DNA of 64,000 nucleotides from Bacillota bacterium (GCA_023397655.1 JAEWTW010000026.1:1-64000); one strand, 5' to 3'; shown: positions 36,387 through 45,754, counted from the first letter of the stretch. Notes: generated from the sequence alone by a model not told the origin. Numbers and translations: made by a program.

Positions 36387-38003
36387 ATGAGTATTTTCTC
36401 GGTGTTCCTGCTTCTGGGCGGTCTGGGCATGTTTTTGTTCGGCATGAAAATGATGTCAGATGGTCTGGAAAACGCAGCAGGCGACCGCATGCGCCGTGTC
36501 CTTGAAGTCTTGACCGGAAAGCGCTGGGCTGGTGTACTGGTAGGTGCCGGCACGACTGCAATTGTACAAAGTTCTTCAGCGACGACCGTCATGGTCGTCG
36601 GTTTTGTGAATGCCGGATTGATGACACTGCTGCAAGCCACCGGCGTTATCATGGGCGCTAATATCGGCACCACGATTACCGCTCAGCTCATCGCTTTTAA
36701 GCTCTCGGACATTGCGCCCCTGATACTCTTCGCAGGCATGCTGTTTACCGTGTTCATCAGAAAGCGCGTATTCGCACGCATCGGCGAGATCGTTCTTGGC
36801 TTTGGCATACTGTTTGTGGGCCTCACGCTGATGTCTCAGGCGATGGAACCGTTGAGGGAAGTTGAAGCCTTCCGCAACCTGCTCGTCAGCTTTAAAAACC
36901 CCGTCGTCGGCGTGCTGTTCGGTGCGATATTCACCGCGGTGATACAAAGCTCGTCCGCTTCAATCGGTATATTGCAGGCGCTGGCAGGCCTTGGCCTGAT
37001 CGGCCTCGATTCAGCGGTATACGTCGTTTTGGGACAGAATATCGGGACATGCATCACCGCAATACTGGCTGCCATTGGCACCAGCGCCAATTCACGGCGC
37101 ACCGCCGGCATCCACCTGATGTTTAATATCCTAGGCACGGCGATCTATCTGGCTATCGTAGCCATCTTCCCGTCCATTATCAGTTGGGTTGCCTCCATTT
37201 CTCCGGATAATGTCTCGCGGCAGATCGCCAATTTCCATACTATCTTCAACGTGACCGTCACCATACTGCTGTTCCCGTTTGCCAAGCTGATGGTGCGGCT
37301 CATCACGCGTATCATCCCGGAAAAGCATGTACCTGACCGCGTGGAGAAAAAGCTTGTCTATCTGGATGACCGCATCGCACAGACGCCTTCTATCGCACTG
37401 ACCCAAACGCTCAAGGAGCTTAACCGCATGGGCGACATATCCGTCAGCAATATGAGACGCTCGTTGGACGCGTTCTTCAAGCGGGACGAGCAAAAAGCCC
37501 GACGTGTGATGGAGATTGAAAAAACGGTGGATTATCTGAGCCATAACATCACCCATTACCTCATCGAGTTCCGTGGTCTGGATCTTTCCGAGAACGATCT
37601 AAAAACTCTTGGCAGCCTGCATCATGTTATCATTGACATGGAACGCATCGGGGATCTTGCCGAAAATATTGCCGAGTACTCACTGACCATGATTGAAAAG
37701 CGCGCAAAGCTCTCCGCCGAAGCCGAAGCGGAACTCGTCACCATGGCTGACAAGACGATAGAAACGCTCAAAGCCAGCCTGAATACCTTCGAGACGCGCA
37801 GCAAGGCCGGTCTGGCTGTTGTGGATGCGCTGGAATCGGAAGTCGACCTGATGAAAAAGTCCCTGCTCAACAGCCATATCGAACGGCTGCAGGAGAAAAC
37901 CTGCGATCCGCAGACGGGCGTAACGTTTACCAACATGGTTGCCACGCTGGAGCGGGCGGCAGACCACGCGACAAACATCGCGTTTTCCATCATCAACGAC
38001 TAA
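36387..38003 (+). CDS. Na/Pi cotransporter with C-terminal PhoU domain (NptA-like)
   Basis: The 538-residue protein has an N-terminal half with duplicated Na/Pi cotransporter repeats (GAGTTAIVQSSSATTVMVVGF and IFTAVIQSSSASIGILQAL), each with the QSSSA signature. The C-terminal half is a helical PhoU-like domain (from about 340). It imports phosphate with sodium. The PhoU part is thought to be regulatory. RBS GGTGGAGGG. Transcribed alone, ended by a strong terminator. Confidence 0.92.
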   Translation: MSIFSVFLLLGGLGMFLFGMKMMSDGLENAAGDRMRRVLEVLTGKRWAGVLVGAGTTAIVQSSSATTVMVVGFVNAGLMTLLQATGVIMGANIGTTITAQLIAFKLSDIAPLILFAGMLFTVFIRKRVFARIGEIVLGFGILFVGLTLMSQAMEPLREVEAFRNLLVSFKNPVVGVLFGAIFTAVIQSSSASIGILQALAGLGLIGLDSAVYVVLGQNIGTCITAILAAIGTSANSRRTAGIHLMFNILGTAIYLAIVAIFPSIISWVASISPDNVSRQIANFHTIFNVTVTILLFPFAKLMVRLITRIIPEKHVPDRVEKKLVYLDDRIAQTPSIALTQTLKELNRMGDISVSNMRRSLDAFFKRDEQKARRVMEIEKTVDYLSHNITHYLIEFRGLDLSENDLKTLGSLHHVIIDMERIGDLAENIAEYSLTMIEKRAKLSAEAEAELVTMADKTIETLKASLNTFETRSKAGLAVVDALESEVDLMKKSLLNSHIERLQEKTCDPQTGVTFTNMVATLERAADHATNIAFSIIND

Positions 38004-38017
38004 CTGCATCGTGTTTA

Positions 38018-38058
38018 AGCGCCCTGCACAGCTCTTCGGCTGGCCGGGCGCTTTTTTT
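38018..38058 (+). terminator. Rho-independent terminator after the Na/Pi cotransporter
   Basis: The 7-base outer stem AGCGCCC/GGGCGCT with a structured loop is followed by a run of seven T. Confidence 0.85.
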
Positions 38059-38175
38059 GTCCGGAAGTGCCGGCACACTGCTCCGTCTCCCGCTCACCCC
38101 CTGTTTACAAATTCCGCGCCATCGCTTACACTTCATATATCAAGGCCATGACAAACAGTAAAAGGAGGCGGTCGT

Positions 38176-39243
38176 TTGAACAATGATAACCACTCCAATG
38201 GCGTTCACGCCAAAGGTGACCAGGAAAAACAATCTGTCGCGGTGATCGGTGCGGGCGCGATCGGTGGTATAACGGCGGCTTACCTCAGCCGGGCGGGATA
38301 CAGTGTGGAGCTGGTCTGCAAGCACCCGCAGCGGGCGGAGGAGACTGCATCCAAGGGTCTGCACATCGCGGGCGTACGGGGTGAGCAGTGGGTGCCGCTG
38401 CCGGCGGTCGCAAACATTGAACAGCTCTCCGGACCCAAAGACATCGTGCTGATCGTCACCAAGGCTTACGATATGCCGGATGCAGCCCGGCGCATACTTC
38501 CTTGTTTAAAGGCGGGTTCCTTTGTGGTATCGATGCAGAACGGCATCTGCGTGGAAGCGCTGGCCGATCTGGTGGGTCAGGACCGTGCGGTGGGCTGCGT
38601 GGTGGGCTGGGGTTCCACGATGCTGCCGGACGGCACACTGAATATGACATCCGAAGGGGATTTCGTGATCGGCGGTTTTCTTCCGGACAAGGATGTAACG
38701 CCGCTGAAAGCCGTGCTGGATCATATGATCGAGACGCGCATATCCGACAACATCGTCGCAGACTTATATTCCAAGATGATCATCAATTCGTGCATCACCT
38801 CAATGGGGGTGTTGAGCGGATTGTATCTCGGACAGATACTGAAGATCAGCAAAGCGCGCAACATATTTACTGCAATCATTCGAGAGGCGCTGGCGGTGGC
38901 GGAAGCCATGAAGCTTGACGTCAAGCCGTACGGCGGTAAGCTGGATTACCACGCACTGGTGGACGGACGCGGCGTAATAGCCGACTTCAAACGCCATCTG
39001 ATGATACGTCTTATCGGCTTCAAATACCGGAGGCTGAAATCGTCCAGCCTGCAGTCACTGGGGCGCGGCAAGCCCACCGAGATCGATTATTTCAACGGCT
39101 TCATCGCTCGCAAGGGCGCGGAGCTGGATGTCCCGACTCCGGTCAACACCCGTATTACTCAGATGGTGAAAGAGATTGAAGCAGGCAGCCGACAGATTGA
39201 CCCGGTCAACTACAACGATGCCGGTCTGACAGCGGCACTGTAA
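38176..39243 (+). CDS. Ketopantoate reductase-like NADP oxidoreductase
   Basis: The 355-residue protein has the ApbA/PanE N-terminal motif VAVIGAGAIGGITAAYLSRAG, VLIVTKAYDM, MQNGI and a C-terminal helical domain with KMIINSCITSMGVL and GKPTEIDYFNGFI. PanE reduces 2-dehydropantoate in pantothenate synthesis. This protein is longer than usual (about 300), with a hydrophilic N-terminal extension, so a different 2-oxo-acid substrate is possible. The start is TTG, eight bases after AGGAGG. No pantothenate genes are nearby. Confidence 0.8.
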   Translation: MNNDNHSNGVHAKGDQEKQSVAVIGAGAIGGITAAYLSRAGYSVELVCKHPQRAEETASKGLHIAGVRGEQWVPLPAVANIEQLSGPKDIVLIVTKAYDMPDAARRILPCLKAGSFVVSMQNGICVEALADLVGQDRAVGCVVGWGSTMLPDGTLNMTSEGDFVIGGFLPDKDVTPLKAVLDHMIETRISDNIVADLYSKMIINSCITSMGVLSGLYLGQILKISKARNIFTAIIREALAVAEAMKLDVKPYGGKLDYHALVDGRGVIADFKRHLMIRLIGFKYRRLKSSSLQSLGRGKPTEIDYFNGFIARKGAELDVPTPVNTRITQMVKEIEAGSRQIDPVNYNDAGLTAAL

Positions 39244-39282
39244 AAAACCGGCGCATCAGCGCCGAGGATGATGTGGGAGATG

Positions 39283-39331
39283 GCAGGCCACACAACGGAT
39301 TGCATACGACGCAACTGGCTGCGTGGCCTGC
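39283..39331 (+). other. Inverted repeat in the gap before the GntR operon
   Basis: The perfect 9-base arms GCAGGCCAC and GTGGCCTGC flank 31 bases. With the small GGCGC/GCGCC hairpin just after the preceding stop, it is the only structure seen in the 335-base gap apart from the GntR promoter. Possibly a terminator or structured RNA; function unknown. Confidence 0.4.
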
Positions 39332-39506
39332 TCAGACATAAGCTTTTAATTTACGATCCGGCACCGGATCTGGATCCGTTCCCGACACTTATGATATTCG
39401 TCTCAATATAATAACACCGGCAACTCACTATTCGTAACACAAACCCGTCATTTATTTTTAAGGAAATGCGCACGCCTATATTTTGCTGTTCTTGAAATTT
39501 CACCGC

Positions 39507-39560
39507 TTGACAATAAATCACAAGGTCGCTATACTGTATATATCGTATATATACAGTATA
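39507..39560 (+). promoter_or_regulatory. Promoter and operator of the GntR-ABC operon
   Basis: TTGACA and TATACT are exactly 17 bases apart. The -10 lies within a perfect palindrome (39530-39560) with 14-base arms TATACTGTATATAT around a CGT centre. The position implies that the downstream GntR/YtrA regulator represses its own operon. A good ribosome site follows 10 bases later. Confidence 0.85.
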
Positions 39561-39579
39561 GGCATTTGGAGGATGGCAT

Positions 39580-39954
39580 TTGGATATCATCATCAGTAAT
39601 TCGAGCCAAAAGCCGATCTATGAGCAGATCACGGCGCAGATCAAAAGTATAATACTTTCAGGCGCACTCAGCGAAGGCGACGCACTTCCCTCCATGCGGG
39701 CGTTGGCGCGGGACCTGCGCATTAGTGTGATCACAACCAAACGCGCATACGAGGATTTGGAGCGCGACGGCTTCATCGAAACGGTGGCCGGCAAGGGTAG
39801 TTTTGTGGCAGGCCGCAACACAGAATTGCTGCGCGAGGAGCAACTGCGCCGCGCGGAAGAATTTCTGCAGAGCGCTGTGAGCGTGGCGCAGGCAAGCGGC
39901 ATCACACAGGATGAATTAATCGAAATTTTAAAGCTTATATATTCGGAGGAATAG
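39580..39954 (+). CDS. GntR-family regulator, YtrA subfamily
   Basis: The 124-residue protein has a GntR winged helix (PIYEQITAQIKSIILSGALS, LPSMRALARDLRISVITTKRAYEDLERDGFIE) and a short C-terminal helical tail, as in YtrA. This subfamily usually represses a linked ABC transporter operon. TTG start after GGAGG. The next gene starts 2 bases after the stop. The palindromic operator at 39530-39560 is its likely target. Confidence 0.92.
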   Translation: MDIIISNSSQKPIYEQITAQIKSIILSGALSEGDALPSMRALARDLRISVITTKRAYEDLERDGFIETVAGKGSFVAGRNTELLREEQLRRAEEFLQSAVSVAQASGITQDELIEILKLIYSEE

Positions 39955-39956
39955 GA

Positions 39957-40817
39957 ATGCAAAACATATTGCGAGTGGAAGGGCTCTGCAAGAACTACGG
40001 CGGTTTCGCCCTTCAAGACGTCTCCTTCTCGTTGCCCAAGGGCAGCATCATGGGCTTCATCGGCGAGAACGGCGCGGGTAAAACCACCACCATCAAGCTG
40101 ATACTGAACATGATCACAAAGGATAGTGGCATCGTGGACGTATTTGGATTGGATCATATTCGGGATGAGGCGAAGATCAAGCAGGAAACCGGCGTGGTGC
40201 TGGATGAGCTGCATTTCTACGAAGGTCTTCGTGCGTTGGATATCCCCGGAATACTCCGGCCCATATTCCAAAGCTGGAACGACTCGCTCTATGTTAAATA
40301 CCTAAAGAGGTTTGATGTGCCCGCAAACAAGACCATCAAGCAGATGTCCAAGGGCATGAAGACCAAGCTGTCACTGTGCACCGCGATGGCGCACAATCCA
40401 AAACTGCTAATACTCGACGAAGCCACCAGCGGTCTGGACCCAGTGATGCGGACTGAGATACTGGAGATGTTTCAGGACATCATTCAGGACGAGGAGCGTT
40501 CGATACTGATGTCCACGCACATCATCAGCGACCTTGAGAAGATGGCGGATTACATCACTTTGATAGACGGCGGGCGCATCATATTCTCCGAAAGCACTGA
40601 CCGGCTCAAATATGGTTATGGCATATTGCGCTGCAGTCAAAGCAACATTGCGCGCATGCCGCCGGAAAGCATCGCCGGACAGCGCAGGGGCATGTACTCC
40701 ATCGAGGCACTGGTCAAAGACCCGTCGCAGCTGCGGCAGCGCTTCCCCGGTCTCGTGATAGATCAAGCCAGTATTGAAGAAATTATGATGTTTTTTGTAA
40801 GGAGCCAACAGCAATGA
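39957..40817 (+). CDS. ABC transporter ATP-binding protein (YtrB-like)
   Basis: The 286-residue ABC ATPase has Walker A GENGAGKTTTIK, signature-like SKGMKTKLSLCTAMA, Walker B LLILDEATSGLD and switch His in STHIISDLEKM. It pairs with the permease downstream (ATGA overlap) and the GntR regulator upstream. Such three-gene sets often respond to cell-envelope-active compounds. The substrate here is not visible. Confidence 0.9.
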   Translation: MQNILRVEGLCKNYGGFALQDVSFSLPKGSIMGFIGENGAGKTTTIKLILNMITKDSGIVDVFGLDHIRDEAKIKQETGVVLDELHFYEGLRALDIPGILRPIFQSWNDSLYVKYLKRFDVPANKTIKQMSKGMKTKLSLCTAMAHNPKLLILDEATSGLDPVMRTEILEMFQDIIQDEERSILMSTHIISDLEKMADYITLIDGGRIIFSESTDRLKYGYGILRCSQSNIARMPPESIAGQRRGMYSIEALVKDPSQLRQRFPGLVIDQASIEEIMMFFVRSQQQ

Positions 40818-41440
40818 AAGGACTTATTATCAAGGACCTGGTCAACCTGAAAAAGTACAGCCACACGGTACTGCTGATGATGGCAATTTATATTATCTTC
40901 GCGCTCATGATGGATAGTATGCAGGCTTTTAGCGGCATGATCATACTGATGTTTTCAATAACCGTCGTATCTTCGTTTTCGTATGACAGCCAATCCGGCT
41001 GGGATACATACGCACTGACGCTGCCGCTGCCCAAGAAGGTTATCGTGCTCAGCAAATACGTGCTGGCGCTGCTGCTCTCTGTCTCCGGCACGCTGCTGGC
41101 CATACTGGCGAACTGGCTTTTCGGCCTGTTCAGGCACCAGTCCAATTTCACAGAAACGCTTGTCACGTCCTATTCGATTTTCGCGGTATCCGTGATATTC
41201 CTGTGCATTATGCTGCCCCTTATATACCGGTTTGGGGCGGAGCGTTCCCGCGTGATCATCGTCGCGGTGTTCGCCATACCGACAGCTGCATTCGTGGTTC
41301 TGTCACAGACAGACACACCGTTCACACCGGATGAAGCGCTGATGAGCCGCTTGCTGCTGCTCTCTCCGCTGGTGCTCATCGCCGCTTCGGCAGTCTCCGT
41401 GGCCCTCTCCTGCCGCATTTTCAGAAAAAGACAAAGCTGA
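40814..41440 (+). CDS. ABC-2 type permease
   Basis: The 208-residue protein has six hydrophobic segments and starts MKGLIIKDLVNLKKYS, then DSQSGWDTYALTLPLPKKVIVLSKY, typical of ABC-2 permeases of the bacitracin/YtrC-like group. It overlaps the ATPase gene by four bases. It ends four bases from the convergent DUF3788 gene. Confidence 0.85.
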   Translation: MKGLIIKDLVNLKKYSHTVLLMMAIYIIFALMMDSMQAFSGMIILMFSITVVSSFSYDSQSGWDTYALTLPLPKKVIVLSKYVLALLLSVSGTLLAILANWLFGLFRHQSNFTETLVTSYSIFAVSVIFLCIMLPLIYRFGAERSRVIIVAVFAIPTAAFVVLSQTDTPFTPDEALMSRLLLLSPLVLIAASAVSVALSCRIFRKRQS

Positions 41441-41444
41441 GCCG

Positions 41445-41873
41445 TTAGGCTTTGGCCAGTTTGAGACGCAGCAGCTTCTGAACGTCGTCCAGCACGGCAT
41501 CATTCGTCACGCGGATCATCAACCATTTGGTGTTGTTGAACAGTCGGCACCCATCGTACAGCGCCAGCAGTCCCGGTGTGTAGGCGGGGCGCACCGCGTC
41601 CAGCCTGGCCATGTCCGCCTGCCCCAGCACCACCAGCGCAATGAAGCTGTCCGGCTCAGGATATAGTGTACACAGCGCCTTGCTTCCCTTCTTGTACTTC
41701 ACATTCCACCCCGGCTGTCCCGCACACACGCTGTACGTGATCAGCGGTACTGACTTATACACATCCTCAATATGTGCTGTCAGGACGCGCCAGCGCCCCT
41801 GGGCTTCGTCTCCCATTGCATTTTCTATCGCCGGCATATCCGGTTTCACATCCGGGTTATGTATCACGCCCAT
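41445..41873 (-). CDS. DUF3788 family protein
   Basis: The 142-residue protein matches DUF3788 in length and motifs (KPDMPAIENAMG, TAHIEDVYK, GWNVKYKKGSKALCTLYPEPDSFIALVVLG). Function is not established for the family. It is a soluble cytoplasmic protein with no signal or membrane segment. Start is the ATG after CAGGGGGC. The longer frame to 41951 has no ribosome site. Transcribed alone. Confidence 0.75.
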   Translation of the reverse strand: MGVIHNPDVKPDMPAIENAMGDEAQGRWRVLTAHIEDVYKSVPLITYSVCAGQPGWNVKYKKGSKALCTLYPEPDSFIALVVLGQADMARLDAVRPAYTPGLLALYDGCRLFNNTKWLMIRVTNDAVLDDVQKLLRLKLAKA

Positions 41874-41992
41874 TGTTTTTAGCCCCCTGTATTTACTGAA
41901 CCTTATTATACCACATATTATTATTTGTTTATGGTTTATTTTTCCTCGCATTCACTTTTGCGTTGGCCTTACTGACACTCTGAAATTCTCCC

Positions 41993-42037
41993 TTGCCGCC
42001 CAAATACCACTCATGTATAATGGAATGTACGTACAAG
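41993..42037 (+). promoter_or_regulatory. araR promoter with AraR box
   Basis: TTGCCG and TATAAT are 17 bases apart. Directly downstream lies the perfect palindrome TGTACGTACA (42026-42035) within AATGTACGTACAAG, which resembles known AraR operators. This indicates autoregulation. Confidence 0.75.
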
Positions 42038-42052
42038 TGAAAGGCTGATCAC

Positions 42053-43135
42053 ATGGCAAACCTGACAAAACTGCCGAAATATCAGATCGTGAAAGACTAT
42101 GTCCGCCATTTAATAAGGGACGGCCTGATTGTATACGGCCAGCAGCTTCCTTCCGAACACGATTTGATGATCAAATTCGGCGTCAGCCGCCAGACGGTAC
42201 GGCAGGCGTTCGCTGAGCTCACCGCCGAAGGCCTGCTCTACAAGGAGCAGGGCAAGGGCACATTCTGCGGCTACCGAAACACACATCCGCGTCAGATTGT
42301 AGCGGTGATCACCACCTATATCTCGGAATTCGTTTTTCCGGGTATTATCTCCGGCATCGAGCAGGTGCTGTCCGACAAAGGCTATATGATGCTGCTGTGC
42401 AATACCGGCAATTCCAAGCTGACCGAAGCACAGCACCTCGGCAGCATGCTGGAGCTGGACGTGGCAGGCATCATCATAGAACCCACGCGCAGCGCCCACT
42501 CCAACACCAACCGGGAGCTGCTCGAGGAACTCCGGCGGAAGGGCACGAAGTTTGTCTATCTCAACGCCCGTTATGACGATTTTGACAGCGCGTATGCGGT
42601 GATGGACGACAGGAAGGGAGGCAACCTGCTCACACAGCACGTCTTGTCCCTCGGACACCGTCGTCTGGCTGGGCTGTTCAAGACGGAGGACAAGCAGGGC
42701 GTGCTGAGGCGGGAGGGCTTCCTGGACGCTATCGCGGCTTGCGCGGGTGCCGAGGCAGTCTCCGTCGGTGAATACGAGACAAAAAACATGTACGACTATC
42801 CGTTTACTTTTGCCCAAAACCTGCTGAGTGGTGAAGACCGCCCCTCGGCTATTGTATGTTACAACGACCAATGTGCGCTGCAGGTACTGCAGGCAGCGGC
42901 GGAGCGCGGGCTCAAGGTGCCGCAGGATCTGTCGGTGGTGGGCTACGACGATTCTCTGACCGTTCACAGCACCGCCAGACTGACCACCGTTCGCCATCCC
43001 ATGAAAGAGATGGGGCGCACCGCAGCCCGGTTTATGGTGGATATGCTTGAAGGCCGCTCCGGTATCCCCTGCCGCGTATTTCCGCCCGAGCTGGTATTGC
43101 GTGATTCCTGCCGCCCGTGGCACAACGGCGTATAG
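42053..43135 (+). CDS. araR: Arabinose repressor AraR
   Basis: The 360-residue regulator has a GntR-type winged helix (about 9-77; LPSEHDLMIKFGVSRQTVRQ, AEGLLYKEQGKGTF) fused to a LacI/PBP1-type ligand domain (about 85-355; SVVGYDDSLTVHSTARLTTVRHP). This chimeric architecture is diagnostic of AraR, released by L-arabinose. RBS AAAGG. The AraR-like box in its own promoter and another before araD support the assignment. It sits next to ribulokinase-like and araD genes. Confidence 0.9.
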   Translation: MANLTKLPKYQIVKDYVRHLIRDGLIVYGQQLPSEHDLMIKFGVSRQTVRQAFAELTAEGLLYKEQGKGTFCGYRNTHPRQIVAVITTYISEFVFPGIISGIEQVLSDKGYMMLLCNTGNSKLTEAQHLGSMLELDVAGIIIEPTRSAHSNTNRELLEELRRKGTKFVYLNARYDDFDSAYAVMDDRKGGNLLTQHVLSLGHRRLAGLFKTEDKQGVLRREGFLDAIAACAGAEAVSVGEYETKNMYDYPFTFAQNLLSGEDRPSAIVCYNDQCALQVLQAAAERGLKVPQDLSVVGYDDSLTVHSTARLTTVRHPMKEMGRTAARFMVDMLEGRSGIPCRVFPPELVLRDSCRPWHNGV

Positions 43136-43165
43136 CGTACCAGCCCATACTATCCTGATATACAA

Positions 43166-43193
43166 AAAGGGCAGCCAATGAAAGCTGCCCTTT
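43166..43193. terminator. Bidirectional terminator between araR and the carbohydrate kinase
   Basis: The 10-base stem AAAGGGCAGC/GCTGCCCTTT has an 8-base loop with A/T-rich tails on both sides. Confidence 0.85.
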
Positions 43194-43214
43194 GCATTTT
43201 CGGGTAAGTTGCTC

Positions 43215-44777
43215 TTATATGGCTTCAACCGCCTTGCGTTCGATGTCCAGCCCGGCTTTGTACCGCTGCATGAACGCACCAAAGCCTTCGATTTCCGCTT
43301 TTTCCGGCGCCACAGTGATGCGTTCGCTGTCCGTAAACACGCTGTCACTCAGGTAATCCGCCAGCGATTGGCCCTGCTTGTTCATCATATAAGCCGCGAG
43401 TATCGCGATACCCCACGGTCCGCCTTCACCGGCCGTGGACATAACGGTTACCGGAGCGCCCATCGCAGTCGCCATGACGCGCAAGCCAACGTTCGTGACC
43501 TTGAAGAAACCGCCGTGTCCCGTGATGGAGTCGATAGACGCACCTTCTTCCTCAATCAGTATGCGCATGCCCATTTTGAGCGAAGCCAGAGACGAATACA
43601 GATGCGTTCTCATGAAGTTGGCGAGCGTGAAGGATGATTCCGTCGTCCTTACGAACAGCGGCCGCCCTTCCTCCATTTCGGTCAGGTGCTCACCCGAAAT
43701 GTAGTTGTATGACAGCAGTCCGCCGCAGTCGACGTCGCCTGTCAGCGCCTCGTTATAAAGCTTTCGGTAGAGCGCGTTGATATCAAATTCCGCACCCAAC
43801 AGCCGGGCTGCTTCGCCCAGCAGCTTCACCCACGCGTCCACATCTCCAAGGCAGTTGTTGCAATGCACCATCGCCACCGGATCGCCGGCCGGCGTGGTCA
43901 CCATGTCCACCTCCGAGTGCAGCCGTTTCAGCGCTTTTTCCAGTACGATCATGGCAAATACGCTGGTACCCGCACTGATATTGCCCGTCCGCTGGCGTAC
44001 GCTGTTGGTCGCTACCATACCTGTTCCCGCATCACCTTCGGGCGGGCAAAGGGGAATGCCGGCTTTCAGCTTGCCGCTTGGGTCGAGCCGTCTGGCGCCC
44101 GCTTCGCTGAGCACTCCCGCCTGTTCTCCCGCCATGGCAATCTGGGGCAATATGTCCGCCAGCTTCCAGGGAAGCCCCGCATTCAGCTGGTCAAACTTAT
44201 CAACCATGCCGCTGACGTATGTATGCGTTTTGTCGTCCAACGGAAACATGCCTGAAGCATCGCCGATGCCGAGCACCTTTTCACCCGTAAGCTGCCAGTG
44301 GATGTATCCCGAAAGCGTGGTGAGGTATTTTATCTCGGAGACATGCGGTTCGTTATTCAGTATGCACTGGTACAGATGCGCAATGCTCCAGCGCTGGGGA
44401 ATATTGAAGCCGAACAGCGTCGTCAGCTTCTTTGCCGCTTCGCCGGTTATGGTGTTGCGCCAGGTTCGAAACGGCACCAGCAGATTATCTTCCTTATCAA
44501 ACGCCATGTATCCGTGCATCATGGCTGAGAAGCCGATGCTCCCCACCTGTTCCAGCTCAATGCCGAATTTTTGCTTCACATCTCCAGCCAGCTTTGCATA
44601 GCAATCCTGAATACCGCTCCAGACATCGTCCAGTGAATACGTCCATTTGCCATCCTCATAGCGGTTTTCCCAATTGTGGTCGCCCGACGCGATCGGCTTA
44701 TGCGCTTTGTCGATCAGTACTGCCTTGATGCGTGTTGAGCCCAGTTCGATCCCAAGATACGTGTCGTTCATATTCAT
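43215..44777 (-). CDS. FGGY carbohydrate kinase, probable ribulokinase (AraK-like)
   Basis: The 520-residue FGGY-family kinase has the N-terminal phosphate motif YLGIELGSTRIKAVLID, GFSAMMHGYMAFD, SAGTSVFAMIVLEKAL and GHGGFFKVTNVGLRVMATAM. It differs from canonical AraB and resembles the alternative ribulokinase described in clostridia (AraK). It would phosphorylate L-ribulose for AraD. Linkage to AraR and AraD, and an AraR-like box in the shared divergent region, favour this over xylulokinase. Start at MNMNDTYLG after AAAGGA. A 20-codon longer frame lacks a ribosome site. Confidence 0.8.
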   Translation of the reverse strand: MNMNDTYLGIELGSTRIKAVLIDKAHKPIASGDHNWENRYEDGKWTYSLDDVWSGIQDCYAKLAGDVKQKFGIELEQVGSIGFSAMMHGYMAFDKEDNLLVPFRTWRNTITGEAAKKLTTLFGFNIPQRWSIAHLYQCILNNEPHVSEIKYLTTLSGYIHWQLTGEKVLGIGDASGMFPLDDKTHTYVSGMVDKFDQLNAGLPWKLADILPQIAMAGEQAGVLSEAGARRLDPSGKLKAGIPLCPPEGDAGTGMVATNSVRQRTGNISAGTSVFAMIVLEKALKRLHSEVDMVTTPAGDPVAMVHCNNCLGDVDAWVKLLGEAARLLGAEFDINALYRKLYNEALTGDVDCGGLLSYNYISGEHLTEMEEGRPLFVRTTESSFTLANFMRTHLYSSLASLKMGMRILIEEEGASIDSITGHGGFFKVTNVGLRVMATAMGAPVTVMSTAGEGGPWGIAILAAYMMNKQGQSLADYLSDSVFTDSERITVAPEKAEIEGFGAFMQRYKAGLDIERKAVEAI

Positions 44778-44883
44778 ACCAGTATATTCCTTTCTGCGTA
44801 AGTGACGAACGGATAACGCCATAGTCCCTTCGTACATAGTTTAATAAATCTGACCGTAAAAAACCAAGAAATTGTCGCGAACA

Positions 44884-44915
44884 TCTTGTACGGACATGTT
44901 CATTTGTATTATACT
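44884..44915 (+). promoter_or_regulatory. araD promoter with AraR box
   Basis: A near-palindrome TTGTACGGACAT (one mismatch to the araR box core) overlaps a TTGTAC -35, with TATACT 18 bases later. It sits in the divergent region between the kinase and araD and could control both. A further half site (CGTACA) lies at 44831-44836. Confidence 0.65.
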
Positions 44916-45038
44916 TGAACCAAGCTGATTTTTCAACTTTGAATACGACGGATGCTATGAAAACAACGCTTATACAACAGCCTTTCGGCGTTTGCGGATG
45001 CTAAAACGCCTTGAGGGCTTACGAAAGGACATATCAAT

Positions 45039-45728
45039 ATGCTGGAGCAACTCAAAAGAGAAGTATGTGACGCGAACCTCAAGCTCGTGGCGTACGGGCT
45101 GGTGATACTGACCTGGGGCAATGTCAGCGCCATTGATAAGGAGAGCGGGCTTATTGTCATCAAGCCGAGCGGCGTATCGTATGACGTGATGAAACCAGAG
45201 CACATGGTGGTGGTAGACCAAAACGGCAAGGTAGTGGAGGGCAACTACCGCCCCTCCTCCGACACCGACACCCATATTGAGATATATAAGGCCTTCGGCA
45301 CCGGCGCGGTGGTGCATACGCATTCCAAGTGGGCCACCCTCTGGGCGCAGGCGGGACGCAGCCTGCCTGCCTTGGGCACCACGCATGCCGACTATTTTTA
45401 CGGCGACGTACCGGTGACGCGCAAGCTGACCGGGGCCGAGATATCCGGCGCCTACGAGCTGGAAACGGGCAACGTTATTGTCGAAACGTTCAAAGAGCAA
45501 AGCATCGATCCCGAAATGGTGCAGGCGGTGCTGGTCAACAACCACGGCCCGTTCACATGGGGCAAGGATGCGGCGCATGCCGTAGAGAACGCCCTCGTGC
45601 TCGACTTTGTCGCCGAAATGGCCTGTCATTCACTGGGCTTGAACAGCGAGGCTAAGATGGATCAGGCGCTGCTGGACAAACATTACCTGCGCAAGCATGG
45701 TAAGAACGCTTATTATGGCCAAAAATAA
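45039..45728 (+). CDS. araD: L-ribulose-5-phosphate 4-epimerase
   Basis: The 229-residue class II aldolase-fold protein has TWGNVSAID, IKPSGVSYDVM, the metal ligands in VVHTHSKWATLWAQ and LGTTHADYFYGDVPVTR, and VLVNNHGPFTWG. It converts L-ribulose-5-phosphate to D-xylulose-5-phosphate, the last arabinose-specific step. RBS AAAGGA. No araA (isomerase) is found in the window, so it must be elsewhere. Confidence 0.93.
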   Translation: MLEQLKREVCDANLKLVAYGLVILTWGNVSAIDKESGLIVIKPSGVSYDVMKPEHMVVVDQNGKVVEGNYRPSSDTDTHIEIYKAFGTGAVVHTHSKWATLWAQAGRSLPALGTTHADYFYGDVPVTRKLTGAEISGAYELETGNVIVETFKEQSIDPEMVQAVLVNNHGPFTWGKDAAHAVENALVLDFVAEMACHSLGLNSEAKMDQALLDKHYLRKHGKNAYYGQK

Positions 45729-45754
45729 TGGTTTTATCCAAGAAACAAGCTATC

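Noticed and set aside
42110..43348. Minus-strand frame of 412 codons opposite araR
   Set aside because: It is antisense to a clear AraR gene, runs through the terminator at 43166-43193 and shows no recognisable motif.
43215..44777. Calling the FGGY kinase xylulokinase
   Set aside because: AraR boxes and araD linkage favour a ribulokinase role, though sequence alone cannot exclude xylulose as substrate.
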